Shown one piece after another: positions 17,077 to 27,656 of a DNA stretch of 64,000 bases. The stretch comes from an uncultured Nostocoides sp. (lineage in GTDB: Bacteria > Actinomycetota > Actinomycetes > Actinomycetales > Dermatophilaceae): positions 186,001 to 250,000 of the forward strand of contig CALMQX010000034.1 of assembly GCA_937873315.1 (NCBI GenBank), read 5' to 3'. Position 1 is the first letter of the stretch. Every line of letters starts with the position of its first letter. The translations under genes and the position numbers were made by a program. The notes under the pieces are model-generated. The model had not been told where the DNA came from. It made no database searches and worked only from the letters and a program-made list of their open reading frames with translations.

Positions 17077-18338
17077 CCGAGGTCGGGCAGGTTCGCCGCA
17101 ATATCGCGGCGAACCTGCCTACCGCCCAAGTGGATACGGTCCACCGCGGCATATGCCGTGGCGCGGGCTTCGGCCAAGGACTCGCCACGACCCAGCACTG
17201 AGAGCACCCGACCACCAGCCGAGACCAGCGACCCATCAGAGCCCAGGCTCGTCCCCGCGTGGTAGACAAAGGCCGGCAGATCGACGTCATCGACCCCATC
17301 GATCGGATCACCCGTGCGGGGGGCGCCGGGGTATCCCTCCGCGGCGACGACCACGACCACCGCGTGCTCCGAGGACCAGGTCAGGGCCGGCTGCTCAGCC
17401 AGGGCGCCCGCGGCCGCCGACGCCAAGAGCGCACCCAGGGGAGAGGTAAGGCGCTCCAGCACGACCAGTGTCTCGGGGTCCCCAAAACGCACGTTGAATT
17501 CGATGACGCGGGGGCCGCGGGAGGTCAAGGCCAGCCCGATGAAGAGCAACCCCACGAAAGGCGTTCCCCGACTGGCCATTTCGGCAAGGGTCGGTCGTGC
17601 AACCGTCGCCACGACCTCGTCCACCAGCGAGTCCGGAGCCCAGGTCAGCGGCGAGTATGCACCCATCCCGCCAGTGTTCGGGCCCTCGTCCCCGTCGTAG
17701 ATCCTCTTGAAGTCTTGGGCTGGGGCGAGGGGCACGACCGTGGTCCCGTCGCACACACAAAAGAGCGAGACCTCAGGCCCGTCAAGGAATTCCTCCACCA
17801 CCACAGCGCCCTGCGGCTTCGCCAGACACGCCTCAGCATGCTCAAGCGCGGCCCGCGCATCGTCGGTGACCACGACGCCCTTGCCAGCGGCCAGCCCATC
17901 ATCCTTAATCACATAAGGCGCTCCGTATGCCGCCATGGCCTGCTCAACCTCCGCCACGGTGGTGCAGACGACCGCACCTGCGGTGGGCACCCCGGCGTCG
18001 AGCATGACCTTCTTGGCAAACGCCTTGCTGCCCTCGAGGCGCGCCGCGGCCTGCGAGGGGCCGAAGACCGCCCGACCCTGGGCGCGAAGCACGTCGGCGG
18101 CACCGGCCACCAGCGGAGCCTCCGGTCCGATGACGACGAGGTCGGGGTTGTGGTCCTGCGCCAACTGGGCCAACGCCGCCAGGTCGGTCCCCGCGCCGGG
18201 CAGCGGCACGCAGGTCGCTCGTTGCCCAATCCCCGGGTTCCCCGGGGCGCACAGCACGCTGGTCACGCCGGAGTCGCGTTGCAGGTGGCGGACCAGGGCG
18301 TGCTCGCGGCCTCCAGAGCCGATCACCAGAACTTTCAC
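17073..18338 (-). CDS. purD: phosphoribosylamine-glycine ligase (GAR synthetase)
   Basis: PurD makes glycinamide ribonucleotide from phosphoribosylamine, glycine and ATP. The 421-residue ATP-grasp protein starts VKVLVIGSGGREHALVRHL (GTG at 18338). It shows PDLVVIGPEAPLVAGAADVL, SKAFAKKVMLDAGVPTAGA, YVIKDDGLAAGKGVVVTD, GANTGGMG-like GPNTGGMGAYSP and VIEFNVRFGDPETLVVL. An ATG exists 13 codons further up, but the family begins at the chosen GTG. Its 3' end contains a perfect 14-bp hairpin and meets the MFS gene with a 4-base overlap. The 260-bp region upstream is shared with a divergent regulator. Confidence 0.96.
   Translation of the reverse strand: MKVLVIGSGGREHALVRHLQRDSGVTSVLCAPGNPGIGQRATCVPLPGAGTDLAALAQLAQDHNPDLVVIGPEAPLVAGAADVLRAQGRAVFGPSQAAARLEGSKAFAKKVMLDAGVPTAGAVVCTTVAEVEQAMAAYGAPYVIKDDGLAAGKGVVVTDDARAALEHAEACLAKPQGAVVVEEFLDGPEVSLFCVCDGTTVVPLAPAQDFKRIYDGDEGPNTGGMGAYSPLTWAPDSLVDEVVATVARPTLAEMASRGTPFVGLLFIGLALTSRGPRVIEFNVRFGDPETLVVLERLTSPLGALLASAAAGALAEQPALTWSSEHAVVVVVAAEGYPGAPRTGDPIDGVDDVDLPAFVYHAGTSLGSDGSLVSAGGRVLSVLGRGESLAEARATAYAAVDRIHLGGRQVRRDIAANLPDLG
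17086..17119. terminator. hairpin inside the 3' end of purD, likely terminating the convergent MFS transcript
   Basis: Arms GGCAGGTTCGCCGC (17086-17099) and 17106-17119 are perfectly complementary with a 6-base AATATC loop. The structure lies 10 bases downstream of the MFS stop, within the last codons of purD, so it can serve the rightward transcript and perhaps both. Confidence 0.65.
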
Positions 18339-18389
18339 GACACTAAGCGTAGGTGTGCCGGGATGGGGAGTGAGCACCTAAGGTGGGCC

Positions 18390-18430
18390 GCGGTGTCCCG
18401 AGGAGCAGGGGGTATTCCCCGGGACACCGC
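18390..18430. repeat. inverted repeat in the purD/regulator divergent region
   Basis: GCGGTGTCCCG at 18390-18400 is matched by its reverse complement at 18420-18430 (11-bp arms, 19-base loop). It lies about 52 bp upstream of the purD start and about 170 bp before the regulator start. It may be an operator or a 5'-leader hairpin, with no known family matched. Confidence 0.4.
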
Positions 18431-18533
18431 GTCCCGTCTGGCAGACTCAACAGCTAGGGGGAACCGGAGTTCACGTCCAGACCTCGACCGAAGTCGATGA
18501 AAAAACAATGACACTTTTAACGCAATTGGTAAA

Positions 18534-18574
18534 GTCGGATCACGACGGAAAACCGTCAGCGTCGGTGATCCGAC
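18534..18574 (+). promoter_or_regulatory. nested hairpins in the leader of the split regulator
   Basis: GTCGGATCAC (18534-18543) pairs with GTGATCCGAC (18565-18574), and directly inside it GACGG-AAAA-CCGTC (18544-18557) forms a second stem. The element starts just after an unusually AT-rich stretch (about 18498-18533) that may contain the promoter and ends 24 bases before the start codon, ahead of a GGGAGGAGG ribosome binding site. This suggests an RNA element or protein-binding site controlling the gene. Confidence 0.4.
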
Positions 18575-18598
18575 AAGTCTGACCGGGAGGAGGTCGGC

Positions 18599-19637
18599 AT
18601 GAGTGCGACGAACGCACGATTGAAAGCAGCCGAGGAGCTGCTTGGTAGCCACGGTTGGCCGCAGGCCAGCGGCAACCAGACCGTGGTCGAGATCTATCTC
18701 GCTGCGCTGCAGCAGGAGGCGCCGTCCCGGTCGAGCCTGATCCGGGCTGGCTTCGACCCCGAGCACGTGGACTACGCGTTGCTCTTGCTGCACAACCGGG
18801 GCGCTCTGAACGCCTCTAACGTCGAGGCCATCGAAGTTTTCTCACCCGATCAGGCACTGCATACCTACGCCACCGAGCTGGAGACCTTCGCCAGAACCGC
18901 GCGGGCCGCCATCGAGCCACTCACCCAGCTCTACCGGCAACTCCACAGGCCTACCCAGGGGCGGGCACCCGGCGAGGCAGTGGTGCGCGTGATCGAGTCC
19001 CACGAGGACGCGGTGGGCGCTCGGGCGCGGGAAGCGAGCCGGGCCCGTCGCACCATGCTTCGGCTGCTCGCGCGCAACCCGATCAACGACCGCATCACCC
19101 TGGGAGAACACCCAGAGATCGACCTAATCACCGAGGGCGAGCATGTCCCTGGCCGGCGCTTGGTCGTCGACTCGAGCATTTTGGAGCTCGAAGGGGCGCT
19201 CGCCCGGGCTGGTGGCATTGGACAAGAGCGGTTGTGAGGTGCGTCTGCAACCAGCGCTGGCGGCGACCTTTGTCGTCTACGACTCCGATGTCGCCATCAT
19301 GGACATCCTCAATGTGGACCCCACCTCCTTCGGTTGCATCATGTTCACCAACAAGCAGATCATCACGGTCGTCGAGCACACTGCGGAACTTCTCTGGGGA
19401 GTGGCCAGCCCCCTACCGGGACAGCGTCACTCACGCCTCCTCGGATATGACTCCAAGGATTTGCAGATCCTCTCGCTGCTGGCGCACGGCGCGAGCGACG
19501 CCGCGACCGCTCGCCAACTGCGGATCTCCCAGCGCACCGTCGAGCGTCGCCTGCGCGCAATGATGGACGCGGCGGGGGCCAAGTCACGCTTCCAGTTGGG
19601 TATCGCGGCCATGCGCGATGGCCTGATCGATGGGTAG
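18599..19637 (+). pseudogene. LuxR-type HTH regulator split by a frameshift
   Basis: The first frame (18599-19237, 212 residues) carries an N-terminal winged-helix-like region and a helical middle, ending after RRLVVDSSILELEGALARAG. The second frame, open from 19143 to 19637, supplies the rest: GCEVRLQPALAATFVVYD followed by a LuxR-type HTH (LLAHGASDAATARQLRISQR, about 60 residues). Together they reproduce one regulator of about 345 residues of the actinobacterial TrmB-like/LuxR-HTH class, so one extra base near 19195-19215, in a GCCCGGGC stretch, breaks the gene. The start has an excellent GGGAGGAGG site. It may be a true pseudogene, an assembly error or programmed frameshifting. The gene at 23317-24105 is a paralogue of its C-terminal half. 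Confidence 0.7.
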
Positions 19638-21950
19638 CCAACGGTAGACTGGGACGTTCTCGTGCCCGGGCAGACCCGGGGCACCCGGATGGATCAGATC
19701 GCAGGAGAAGCACAGGCGTGAACGCCCCACGTTCCGGTTTGTCGGAGGTTGAGTCGGTGGAGTCCGCACCGTCGGCGGCCGATGCGCTGGCTGCCGAGAT
19801 CGCGCACGAGCAGGCCCACGTCGATCTGGTCTATGCCGAGTTGGCCAAGGCCAGCCAGCGGGCCTTGAGCGTGGAGGCCGACGGGCTGGCCCGCGGCCGC
19901 ACCGACCGGACCGGGGATGTCCGTGACGAGGAGATGACGGGACTCTTCGAGCGCGATGCCCTGGTGTATGCCGCGGCCCGCCGCCGCGCCACCATCGACA
20001 CCCAGTACGAAGGTCTGGTCTTCGGCCGGCTCGACCTGGGCCCCGAAGCGGCTGGGTCACCGCACGCCGCACGGGAGGCTCGCTACATCGGCCGGATCGG
20101 CGTGCGGGACGATGACTATGAGCCCTTAGTCATCGACTGGCGCGCGCCCGCAGCGGCCGCCTTCTATCGAGCGACCCCGGTGGATCCGCTCGGCGTGGTG
20201 CGTCGGCGCGTGCTGCGCTCTCGGGGAGCCACCGTGATCGGGGTCGAGGATGACCTCATGGTGCCCGAGGCGCCGGAGGACATCGTGGTCGTGGGCGATG
20301 GCGCGTTGCTCGCCGCGCTGACTCGCACTCGCGGTCGACAGATGCGCGACATCGTGGCCACCATCCAGCGCCACCAGGACGAAGCCATTCGCGCTCCGTG
20401 GCGTGGCCTGACCGAGATCACTGGCGGACCGGGGACCGGTAAGACCGTTGTCGCACTTCACCGGGCGGCGTACTTGCTCTATTCGGAGCGTCGTCGTTTC
20501 GAGTCTGGCGGCGTTCTGGTGGTCGGCCCGAGCGCGGCCTACACGGCCTACATCGAGCGAGTGCTGCCCTCGCTCGGCGAGGAGTCGGTCTCGCTGCGCG
20601 CCCTGGGCGATCTGGTCGACGGCGTCACGGCCGGACGCGTGGACAACCCGGAGGTGGCGGCGATCAAGGGCTCGCTCCGGATCCGCCGACTCTTGCGGCG
20701 ACTCGCTGACCTACCGCCTCAGGATGCCCCGGAGATCTTCCGCGCGTTCGTCGCGGGCCAACCGGTCCGGGTGGACAAGGGTGGCCTGGAGCGGGTCCGC
20801 CGCGAGGTGCTGGCGCACCATCAACACAATGTGGGCCAACCCGCGGCCAGGGCCGCGCTGGCCCAGGCCGCTTGGAAGAGCGTCCATGGCGGCGACCGCG
20901 AGGACTTCCTCGACGCCTGGGACACCTCCCGCGAGGTGGACGAGTTCATGTCGACCTGGTGGCGCCCGATCGACCCCCGCGAACCGCTGTTCCTCCTCGC
21001 GGACACCGAAACGGCATACACGCTGTGTCGGGGCATCTTCGGACCCGGGGAGTCCGCCGCGCTGGCCCAATCGATTCGCGACGCCCTGGAGTCGGGCACC
21101 TGGACCGTTGCCGACGTCGCCCTGATCGATGATCTGTGCGCTCGACTCGCCCCGGTCGATCTCGCAGCTCCCGAGGAGGTTGGCTTCTACGACATCGAGG
21201 AACTCGATGACCTCGCGGCATATGGCGTCACGGACGTGCGGGCTGGCGTGGATCGGCGCGTGGGCGACCGGGGCGTCGGCGCGGTGATCCGCCCGACCGA
21301 CGCGCGGGAACGACTGCTGGCGGGCCACATCGAGCGGGCTTCTGGCTACGCCCATGTCCTCGTGGATGAAGCCCAGGACCTCTCCCCCATGCAATGGCGA
21401 CTGGTCGGCCGACGTGGCCGCTCGGCGTCCTGGACAGTCGTCGGCGATGCCGCCCAGGCTTCCTGGGTGGACGTGGCGGAGGCGGCCCGAGCCCGTCAGG
21501 AGGTCTTCGCTGGGATGGAGCACCGCTCATTCCACATGACGACGAACTACCGCAACGCCCGCGAGATCTTCGACTACGCCCGCGCCGTGATTCTGCCGCT
21601 CGTGCCCGACGCGGACATCCCAGAGGCCGTGCGCGAGACGGGGGTGGACCCGACCGAAATCATCGTCGAGCAGGCCATGCCGGCGGCCGTCGCAGCCGCC
21701 ATCGAGACGGCCGCATCCGAGGTCGACGGGTCTATCGCGGTCATCGCTCCGGCGCGGTGGCTCGACCGCTTGACCACGCTCGATGGCGCCGCCGATGGGC
21801 GCGTGCAACTGCTCGACCCACTGTCCACCAAGGGCTTGGAATGGGACGCCACGATTGTGGTGGACCCCGACGCCATCGCCCAGGAATCACCCGGTGGCGT
21901 GCGGGTGCTCTATGTCGTGCTCACTCGCGCGGCGCACCGGATGACCGTGC

Positions 21951-23255
<1,305 letters not shown>

Positions 23256-23316
23256 GCGTGCGTCCTTTCCCTGGTCGACCCACCTCGCATCAAGGGTGGG
23301 CCGGCGGCACTGCAGC

Positions 23317-24105
23317 CTAGCGAACCTTGCCGGTCTCCCGGCTGCGAGTGACCGCGGCGCCGAGCTGGAAGCGGCTCTCCACGTTGTACAAGTCCATGAG
23401 TGCGGCGACCCGGCGCCGCACAGTGCGCACGCCAATCCCAAGGTACCGGGCAATTCCCTCATCCTTGACCCCGATCATGAGGAGGTCGATCAGGTGGCTG
23501 TCCTCGCCCGAGAGCTCGCGCCCACCCACGGGCAAAGCCCGATCCCAACTCAGGTCGAAGACCGCCGTGAAGGCAGCGACGTCCAGTGGGTCCCGGATGA
23601 CGATGTAGCCGGACTCGGGTTGCGCCCACGAGAGCAGCGAGACCACCGCATCGGACCCAAACACCCAGAACTCGCTGCGAACCTCGGGGAGTAGCCGTTG
23701 CTGCTCACCCAGGTCTTCCCATCGTTGGATGTGTGTGCGCGCGCGCTCGGTGCCGATCGCGGGGATGGGATAGATGGCTTTCAGGCCGAGGTGATTGCGG
23801 CCCCGCTCGGCGATCATCTGCGAGACCACGGCGTCGGCCTCGGGCTGCGCATTGATCGTGCGAACCATGCTGCGGATCATCGGATCGCAATGCCGGATGA
23901 GCCGGGCGACGATCTGCGCCACCGCATCGGTGCCGACGATGGCATCGCTGCGGGAGGCGGGTCGCCATGCCGCGACCTCGGCCAGGGCCGAGCGTGCCGC
24001 GCCGAGCTCGGTCTGCAGAGCGGCCAGGCCGGCTTCCTGGCGGGCTAGTTCGGCCGCCAGCCGCTCAACCGCGCCACCCAAGCCCGATGGAACACCGGAT
24101 TCCAT
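23317..24105 (-). CDS. LuxR-type HTH transcriptional regulator
   Basis: This is a 262-residue protein. An N-terminal coiled coil (about residues 10-45, [17 protein letters not shown]) is followed by a central effector-like region ([33 protein letters not shown]) and a C-terminal LuxR-type HTH ([20 protein letters not shown]). The HTH ends in SRFQLG, like the split regulator at 18.6 kb, so the two are paralogues flanking helD-purA. The start at 24105 has a GGAGAG site. An upstream in-frame ATG at 24189 would place the start inside the operator region. Two TGCCAnTGGCA palindromes lie 41-67 bp upstream and suggest autoregulation. Target genes are unknown. Confidence 0.75.
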   Translation of the reverse strand: MESGVPSGLGGAVERLAAELARQEAGLAALQTELGAARSALAEVAAWRPASRSDAIVGTDAVAQIVARLIRHCDPMIRSMVRTINAQPEADAVVSQMIAERGRNHLGLKAIYPIPAIGTERARTHIQRWEDLGEQQRLLPEVRSEFWVFGSDAVVSLLSWAQPESGYIVIRDPLDVAAFTAVFDLSWDRALPVGGRELSGEDSHLIDLLMIGVKDEGIARYLGIGVRTVRRRVAALMDLYNVESRFQLGAAVTRSRETGKVR

Positions 24106-24143
24106 GGCTCTCTCCTCTCCACGGTGACCGCTGATCAACCAGT

Positions 24144-24173
24144 GTGCCAGTGGCAGCAACCTGCCATTGGCAC
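24144..24173. promoter_or_regulatory. tandem TGCCAnTGGCA palindromes, putative operator of the LuxR-type gene
   Basis: TGCCAGTGGCA (24146-24156) and TGCCATTGGCA (24162-24172) are both perfect 5-1-5 palindromes whose centres are 16 bp apart, together forming a larger 13-bp inverted repeat with a CAAC loop. A third half-site ATTGGCAC recurs at 24218-24225, 52 bp from its copy at 24166-24173. The position just upstream of the regulator suggests an operator. The binding protein is an inference. Confidence 0.5.
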
Positions 24174-24275
24174 TTTGGGGAAGCGACACAGAAGCCGAGA
24201 CGTGTCAGGCTTGGGCAATTGGCACATCGTCCGCAGGGGGGCGATCTGCAAAAGGCTCCGTGGCAGGGGCCGAGC

Positions 24276-24302
24276 GGGCCCGAACCGATCCGGTTCGGGC
24301 CC
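24276..24302. terminator. GC-rich hairpin downstream of the fba-DUF3151 pair
   Basis: GGGCCCGAACCG (24276-24287) and CGGTTCGGGCCC (24291-24302) are perfectly complementary with a 3-base loop, 63 bp beyond the stop of the leftward DUF3151 gene. The only T-run (24319-24324) lies on the other side, so this would be a U-less terminator for the fba transcript. Confidence 0.6.
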
Positions 24303-24364
24303 ACTCTGGTGAAGCGGAGTTTTTTCCAAGCGAGGGTGGATCAAACCCCCGGCTCACTCAGGGA

Positions 24365-24772
24365 CTAGAGTCCCAGCGCGCGCGCACCCTCCGCCGAGGA
24401 AGCCCTCAAGAACTCGGTGCATCGAACTCGCTCGTCCTCCTCACCGATCTGGCCAGCGGCCTTCGCAAGAGCGCCCAGGGCTCGCAGGAAGCCCCGGTTC
24501 GCCTCATGCTCCCAGGGGATCGGGCCTTGGCCGCGCCACCCCGAACGTCGCAGCGCGTCCAGCCCTCGGTGGTAGCCGGTGCGGGCATACGCATACGCCT
24601 GGACAGGGTGACCGGCTGCCAAGGACGCCTCGGCCAAGGCAGCCCAGGCCGCGCTGGACGCCGGGTATGCCGCAGCGACCCGGCCCAGCCGCTCCTCGCC
24701 GCTGGCGAGGAGCGGCACTGCCGGGTCATCGGGGAGTTGGGTGGGCGGGATGCCGAGGAGATCAGCGCTCAT
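24365..24772 (-). CDS. DUF3151 family protein
   Basis: This is a 135-residue protein of the actinobacterial DUF3151 family. Recognisable segments are AAYPASSAAWAALAEASLAAG, VQAYAYARTGYHRGLDALRRSGWRG and WEHEANRGFLRALGALAKAA. The helical pattern looks TPR-like and cytoplasmic. The family is habitually encoded beside class II fructose-bisphosphate aldolase, as here 31 bases after fba, but no biochemical function is known. The start MSADLLGIPPTQL at 24772 is chosen over the frame's longer extension, which would overlap fba with Arg/Pro-rich low-complexity residues. Confidence 0.85.
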   Translation of the reverse strand: MSADLLGIPPTQLPDDPAVPLLASGEERLGRVAAAYPASSAAWAALAEASLAAGHPVQAYAYARTGYHRGLDALRRSGWRGQGPIPWEHEANRGFLRALGALAKAAGQIGEEDERVRCTEFLRASSAEGARALGL

Positions 24773-24803
24773 GTCATCAACCTCATCAGCCGCCCAACCC
24801 AGC

Positions 24804-25835
24804 TCAGCCCTGGTGCGTTCCGGCGGAACGCAGGTTCTGGCAGGCCTCGACCACGCGTGCTGCCATGGCCGCCTCGGCCTCCTTGCCCCAGGCGCGCGGG
24901 TCGTACTGCTTCTTGTTGCCGACCTCGCCATCGACCTTGAGCACGCCGTCGTAGTTCTTCATCATCCAGGCGGCCACCGGGCGGGTGAACGCGTACTGGG
25001 TGTCGGTGTCGACGTTCATCTTCACCACGCCGAAGTCCACGGCGTCCGAGATCTCCTGGGGGAGCGAGCCCGAGCCACCGTGGAAGACCAGGTGGAAGGG
25101 CTTACTGCCGGCCGGGAGGCCCAACTCAGCGGCGGCGGCTTCCTGGGCCGCCTGGAGCACCTCGGGGCGGAGCTTGACATTGCCCGGCTTGTAGACGCCG
25201 TGCACATTGCCGAAGGTGAGGGCGGTCATGTAGTAGCCCTTCTCCCCGGCACCGAGGGCGCGAACCGTGGCGATGGCATCCTCAGGGGTGGAGTACAGCT
25301 TGTCGTTGATAGCGTTCTCGACGCCATCCTCCTCACCGCCGACGACACCGACCTCGATCTCGAGGATGATGTTGGCGGCGAGGCACTTCTCCAGCAGGTC
25401 CTGCGCGATAGTGAGGTTCTCGGCGAGCGGAACCGCCGAACCGTCCCACATGTGGCTCTGGAAGATCGGCAGCCCACCGGCCTTGACCCGCTCGGTCGAC
25501 GCCGCGATCAGCGGGCGGACGAAGCCGTCCAACTTGTCCTTGGGGCAGTGGTCGGTGTGCAGCGCGATGTTGACCGAGTAGTTCTTGGCGACCTCCTCGG
25601 CATACGCCGCAAGCGCCAACGAACCGGTGACCATGTTCTTGATCGTCGAGCCGGAGGCATACTCGGCGCCGCCGGTCGACACCTGGATGATGCCGTCCGA
25701 GCCCGCCTCGGCGAAGCCCCGGATCGCGGCCGTCACGGTCTGGCTGGAGGTGATATTGATGGCCGGGTACGCGAATGAGCCTTCCTTGGCCCGGTCGAGC
25801 ATGTCGCGGTAGACCTCGGGTGTTGCGATGGGCAC
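24804..25835 (-). CDS. fba: class II fructose-bisphosphate aldolase
   Basis: This zinc-dependent glycolytic/gluconeogenic enzyme interconverts fructose 1,6-bisphosphate with DHAP and glyceraldehyde 3-phosphate. The 343-residue protein has the class IIA motifs YPAINITSSQTVTAAI, ALHTDHCPKDKLDGF (zinc His and catalytic Asp), EIEVGVVGGEEDG, GNVHGVY (zinc His) and VFHGGSGS (phosphate loop and zinc His). It is followed by its usual partner DUF3151. It is divergent from glpD across about 106 bp, so the two triose-phosphate genes may share control. Confidence 0.97.
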   Translation of the reverse strand: MPIATPEVYRDMLDRAKEGSFAYPAINITSSQTVTAAIRGFAEAGSDGIIQVSTGGAEYASGSTIKNMVTGSLALAAYAEEVAKNYSVNIALHTDHCPKDKLDGFVRPLIAASTERVKAGGLPIFQSHMWDGSAVPLAENLTIAQDLLEKCLAANIILEIEVGVVGGEEDGVENAINDKLYSTPEDAIATVRALGAGEKGYYMTALTFGNVHGVYKPGNVKLRPEVLQAAQEAAAAELGLPAGSKPFHLVFHGGSGSLPQEISDAVDFGVVKMNVDTDTQYAFTRPVAAWMMKNYDGVLKVDGEVGNKKQYDPRAWGKEAEAAMAARVVEACQNLRSAGTHQG

Positions 25836-25872
25836 GGTGATCTCCTCGTGGCGCTGTGCGGTGTGTCAATGG

Positions 25873-25882
25873 TCACTAGTGA
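25873..25882. promoter_or_regulatory. palindrome in the fba-glpD divergent promoter region
   Basis: TCACTAGTGA is a perfect 10-bp palindrome centred about 42 bp from the fba start and 64 bp from glpD, in a locally AT-richer stretch. It could be an operator for either gene. No known regulator consensus is matched with confidence. Confidence 0.3.
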
Positions 25883-25941
25883 TCTTTCCACGGATGGCGC
25901 CAGCACACACCTGAGGTCCGCCTTGCCAGCGATCCGCCACA

Positions 25942-27654
25942 ATGGTGGACGTGTTCACCTCCGAGCTGAATCCCACGACCCGCGCCGCCGTTCTGGGCCG
26001 CCTCGACGACACGTCCTATGACGTGCTCGTCATTGGTGGAGGTGTCACCGGGGCGGGCGTGGCCCTTGACGCCGTGACCCGCGGCCTTCGGGTCGCCCTG
26101 GTGGAGAAGCGAGACTGGGCAGCGGGCACCTCGAGCCGCTCCGGCAAGCTCATTCACGGCGGTCTGCGGTACCTCGAGCAACTCGACTTCGGGCTCGTGC
26201 GGGAAGCCCTCAAGGAGCGCCGCCTCTTCCTCAAGCGGCTCTGCCCGCACCTCGCCAAGCCGATCCAGTTCATCTATCCGCTCAAGCACCGCGTGTGGGA
26301 GCGCGCCTACATGGGTTCCGGACTGGCGCTCTACGACACCATGGGCGGGGCGGGAGCGGTCCCCATGCACGGGCACCTGGGCCAAAGCCGAATCCTCGAG
26401 ATGGCGCCGGGGCTCGAGCCTGGTGAGTTGGTTGGTGGCCTGACCTTCTACGACGTGCAGATCGACGATGCCCGCCACACCTGCGAGCTGGTCCGCACCG
26501 CCGCAGCCCGCGGAGCCGACGTGCTCTCGGCCATGGTCGTGGACAATCTCGTGGTCGAGGATGTCAATGGGGTGGCCACCGTGCGGGGCGCCGAGGTGAC
26601 CGATGCGGAATCGGGCACGCGGCATACGATCCGGGCTTCGGTCGTGGTGAATGCCACCGGGGTGTGGAGCGATCAGATCCGCCGCATGGCGCCCGGGAGT
26701 CCGTCGTTCTCGGTGCGGGCCTCCAAGGGCATCCACATCACCGTCCCTCGGGACCGGATCGACAGCACCATTTCGATCTTCGTGCGCGCGGAGGACTCGG
26801 TCATCTTCGTCCGAACCTGGGGCGACCATTGGCTGATCGGGACCACGGACACGACCTGGTCGCAGGGCCTGGACCACCCGGCGGCCACCTCCGAGGACAT
26901 CGAGTACCTGCTGCGCAATGTCAATCGCGTGCTGCGGCGCCCGTTGAGCGTTGACGACATCGACGGGGTCTACTCGGGCTTGCGTCCGCTCGTCACCGAA
27001 GAGGACGTCACCACCAACTCCAAGCTCTCGCGGGAACACGCCCTGGACATCATTCCGGGCCTGGTCACCATCGCCGGCGGCAAGTACACGACCTACCGGG
27101 TGATGGCCCAGGATGTCGTCGACGAGGTCTCCAAGCAGTTGGGCGTCGATGCGCCCTGCCTGACCCAGAAGGTTCGGCTGCTCGGCGCCCAGGCGCTGGG
27201 GACCACGTCAGGAGCGGTCACCGCGTTGGCGCGCCGCATCGGCCTCACCGACGAGCAGATTGAGCACCTGCTGGGGCGCTATGGCTCGTTGACCGGTGAG
27301 TTGCTGGGGCTGATCCAGGAGAACCCCGAGTTGGCGCAACCGGTGCCGGGCGCCGAGCGTTACCTGCTGGCCGAGGCCCGGTATGCCGTCACCCACGAGG
27401 GCGCGCTGCACCTCGACGATGTGATTACCCGCCGGACCCGGATTGCTATCGAGACCCATCACCGAGGTCTCGATAGCGCTGCGGCGATTGCCCGAGTGAT
27501 GGCGGACTACCTCGGTTGGACTCCCGAGCAGGAGGAGGCCGAACTGGCGCACTACCGCGAGCGCGTGCGCGTCGAGCGTGCCGCCGAGCGGGAATCCACG
27601 GATGCCGGTGCGGCCGCGGTCCGGGAGACGGTCAAGGACCTTCGGCTGGCCTGA
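25942..27654 (+). CDS. glpD: glycerol-3-phosphate dehydrogenase (FAD-dependent)
   Basis: GlpD oxidises glycerol 3-phosphate to DHAP at the membrane, passing electrons to quinones. The 570-residue protein has the FAD dinucleotide motif DVLVIGGGVTGAGVALDAV (about residue 28), the GlpD signature GTSSRSGKLIHGGLRYLEQ, SKGIHITVPRDRI, WLIGTTDTTWSQ and SGLRPLVTEE, and a C-terminal helical DAO_C domain. Length is normal. A perfect 12-bp inverted repeat lies in the C-terminal coding part. The ATG at 25942 gives a short N-terminus before the FAD motif. Divergent fba would consume its product. Confidence 0.95.
   Translation: MVDVFTSELNPTTRAAVLGRLDDTSYDVLVIGGGVTGAGVALDAVTRGLRVALVEKRDWAAGTSSRSGKLIHGGLRYLEQLDFGLVREALKERRLFLKRLCPHLAKPIQFIYPLKHRVWERAYMGSGLALYDTMGGAGAVPMHGHLGQSRILEMAPGLEPGELVGGLTFYDVQIDDARHTCELVRTAAARGADVLSAMVVDNLVVEDVNGVATVRGAEVTDAESGTRHTIRASVVVNATGVWSDQIRRMAPGSPSFSVRASKGIHITVPRDRIDSTISIFVRAEDSVIFVRTWGDHWLIGTTDTTWSQGLDHPAATSEDIEYLLRNVNRVLRRPLSVDDIDGVYSGLRPLVTEEDVTTNSKLSREHALDIIPGLVTIAGGKYTTYRVMAQDVVDEVSKQLGVDAPCLTQKVRLLGAQALGTTSGAVTALARRIGLTDEQIEHLLGRYGSLTGELLGLIQENPELAQPVPGAERYLLAEARYAVTHEGALHLDDVITRRTRIAIETHHRGLDSAAAIARVMADYLGWTPEQEEAELAHYRERVRVERAAERESTDAGAAAVRETVKDLRLA
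27445..27477. repeat. perfect inverted repeat inside glpD
   Basis: GCTATCGAGACC (27445-27456) is followed nine bases later by its exact reverse complement (27466-27477), in the codons for AIETHHRGLDSA. Twelve perfect base pairs inside a coding region are unlikely by chance, and a role in mRNA structure or protein binding is possible. Confidence 0.5.
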
Positions 27655-27656
27655 GC

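Noticed and set aside
24166..24225. TTGGCAC-type sites as sigma-54 promoters
   Set aside because: Sigma-54 is not expected in actinobacteria, and the second half (TTGC at correct spacing) is missing; palindromic operator is the better reading.
25876..27039. 387-codon open frame antisense to glpD
   Set aside because: Shadow of glpD third-position GC bias; no recognisable domain and no ribosome binding site.
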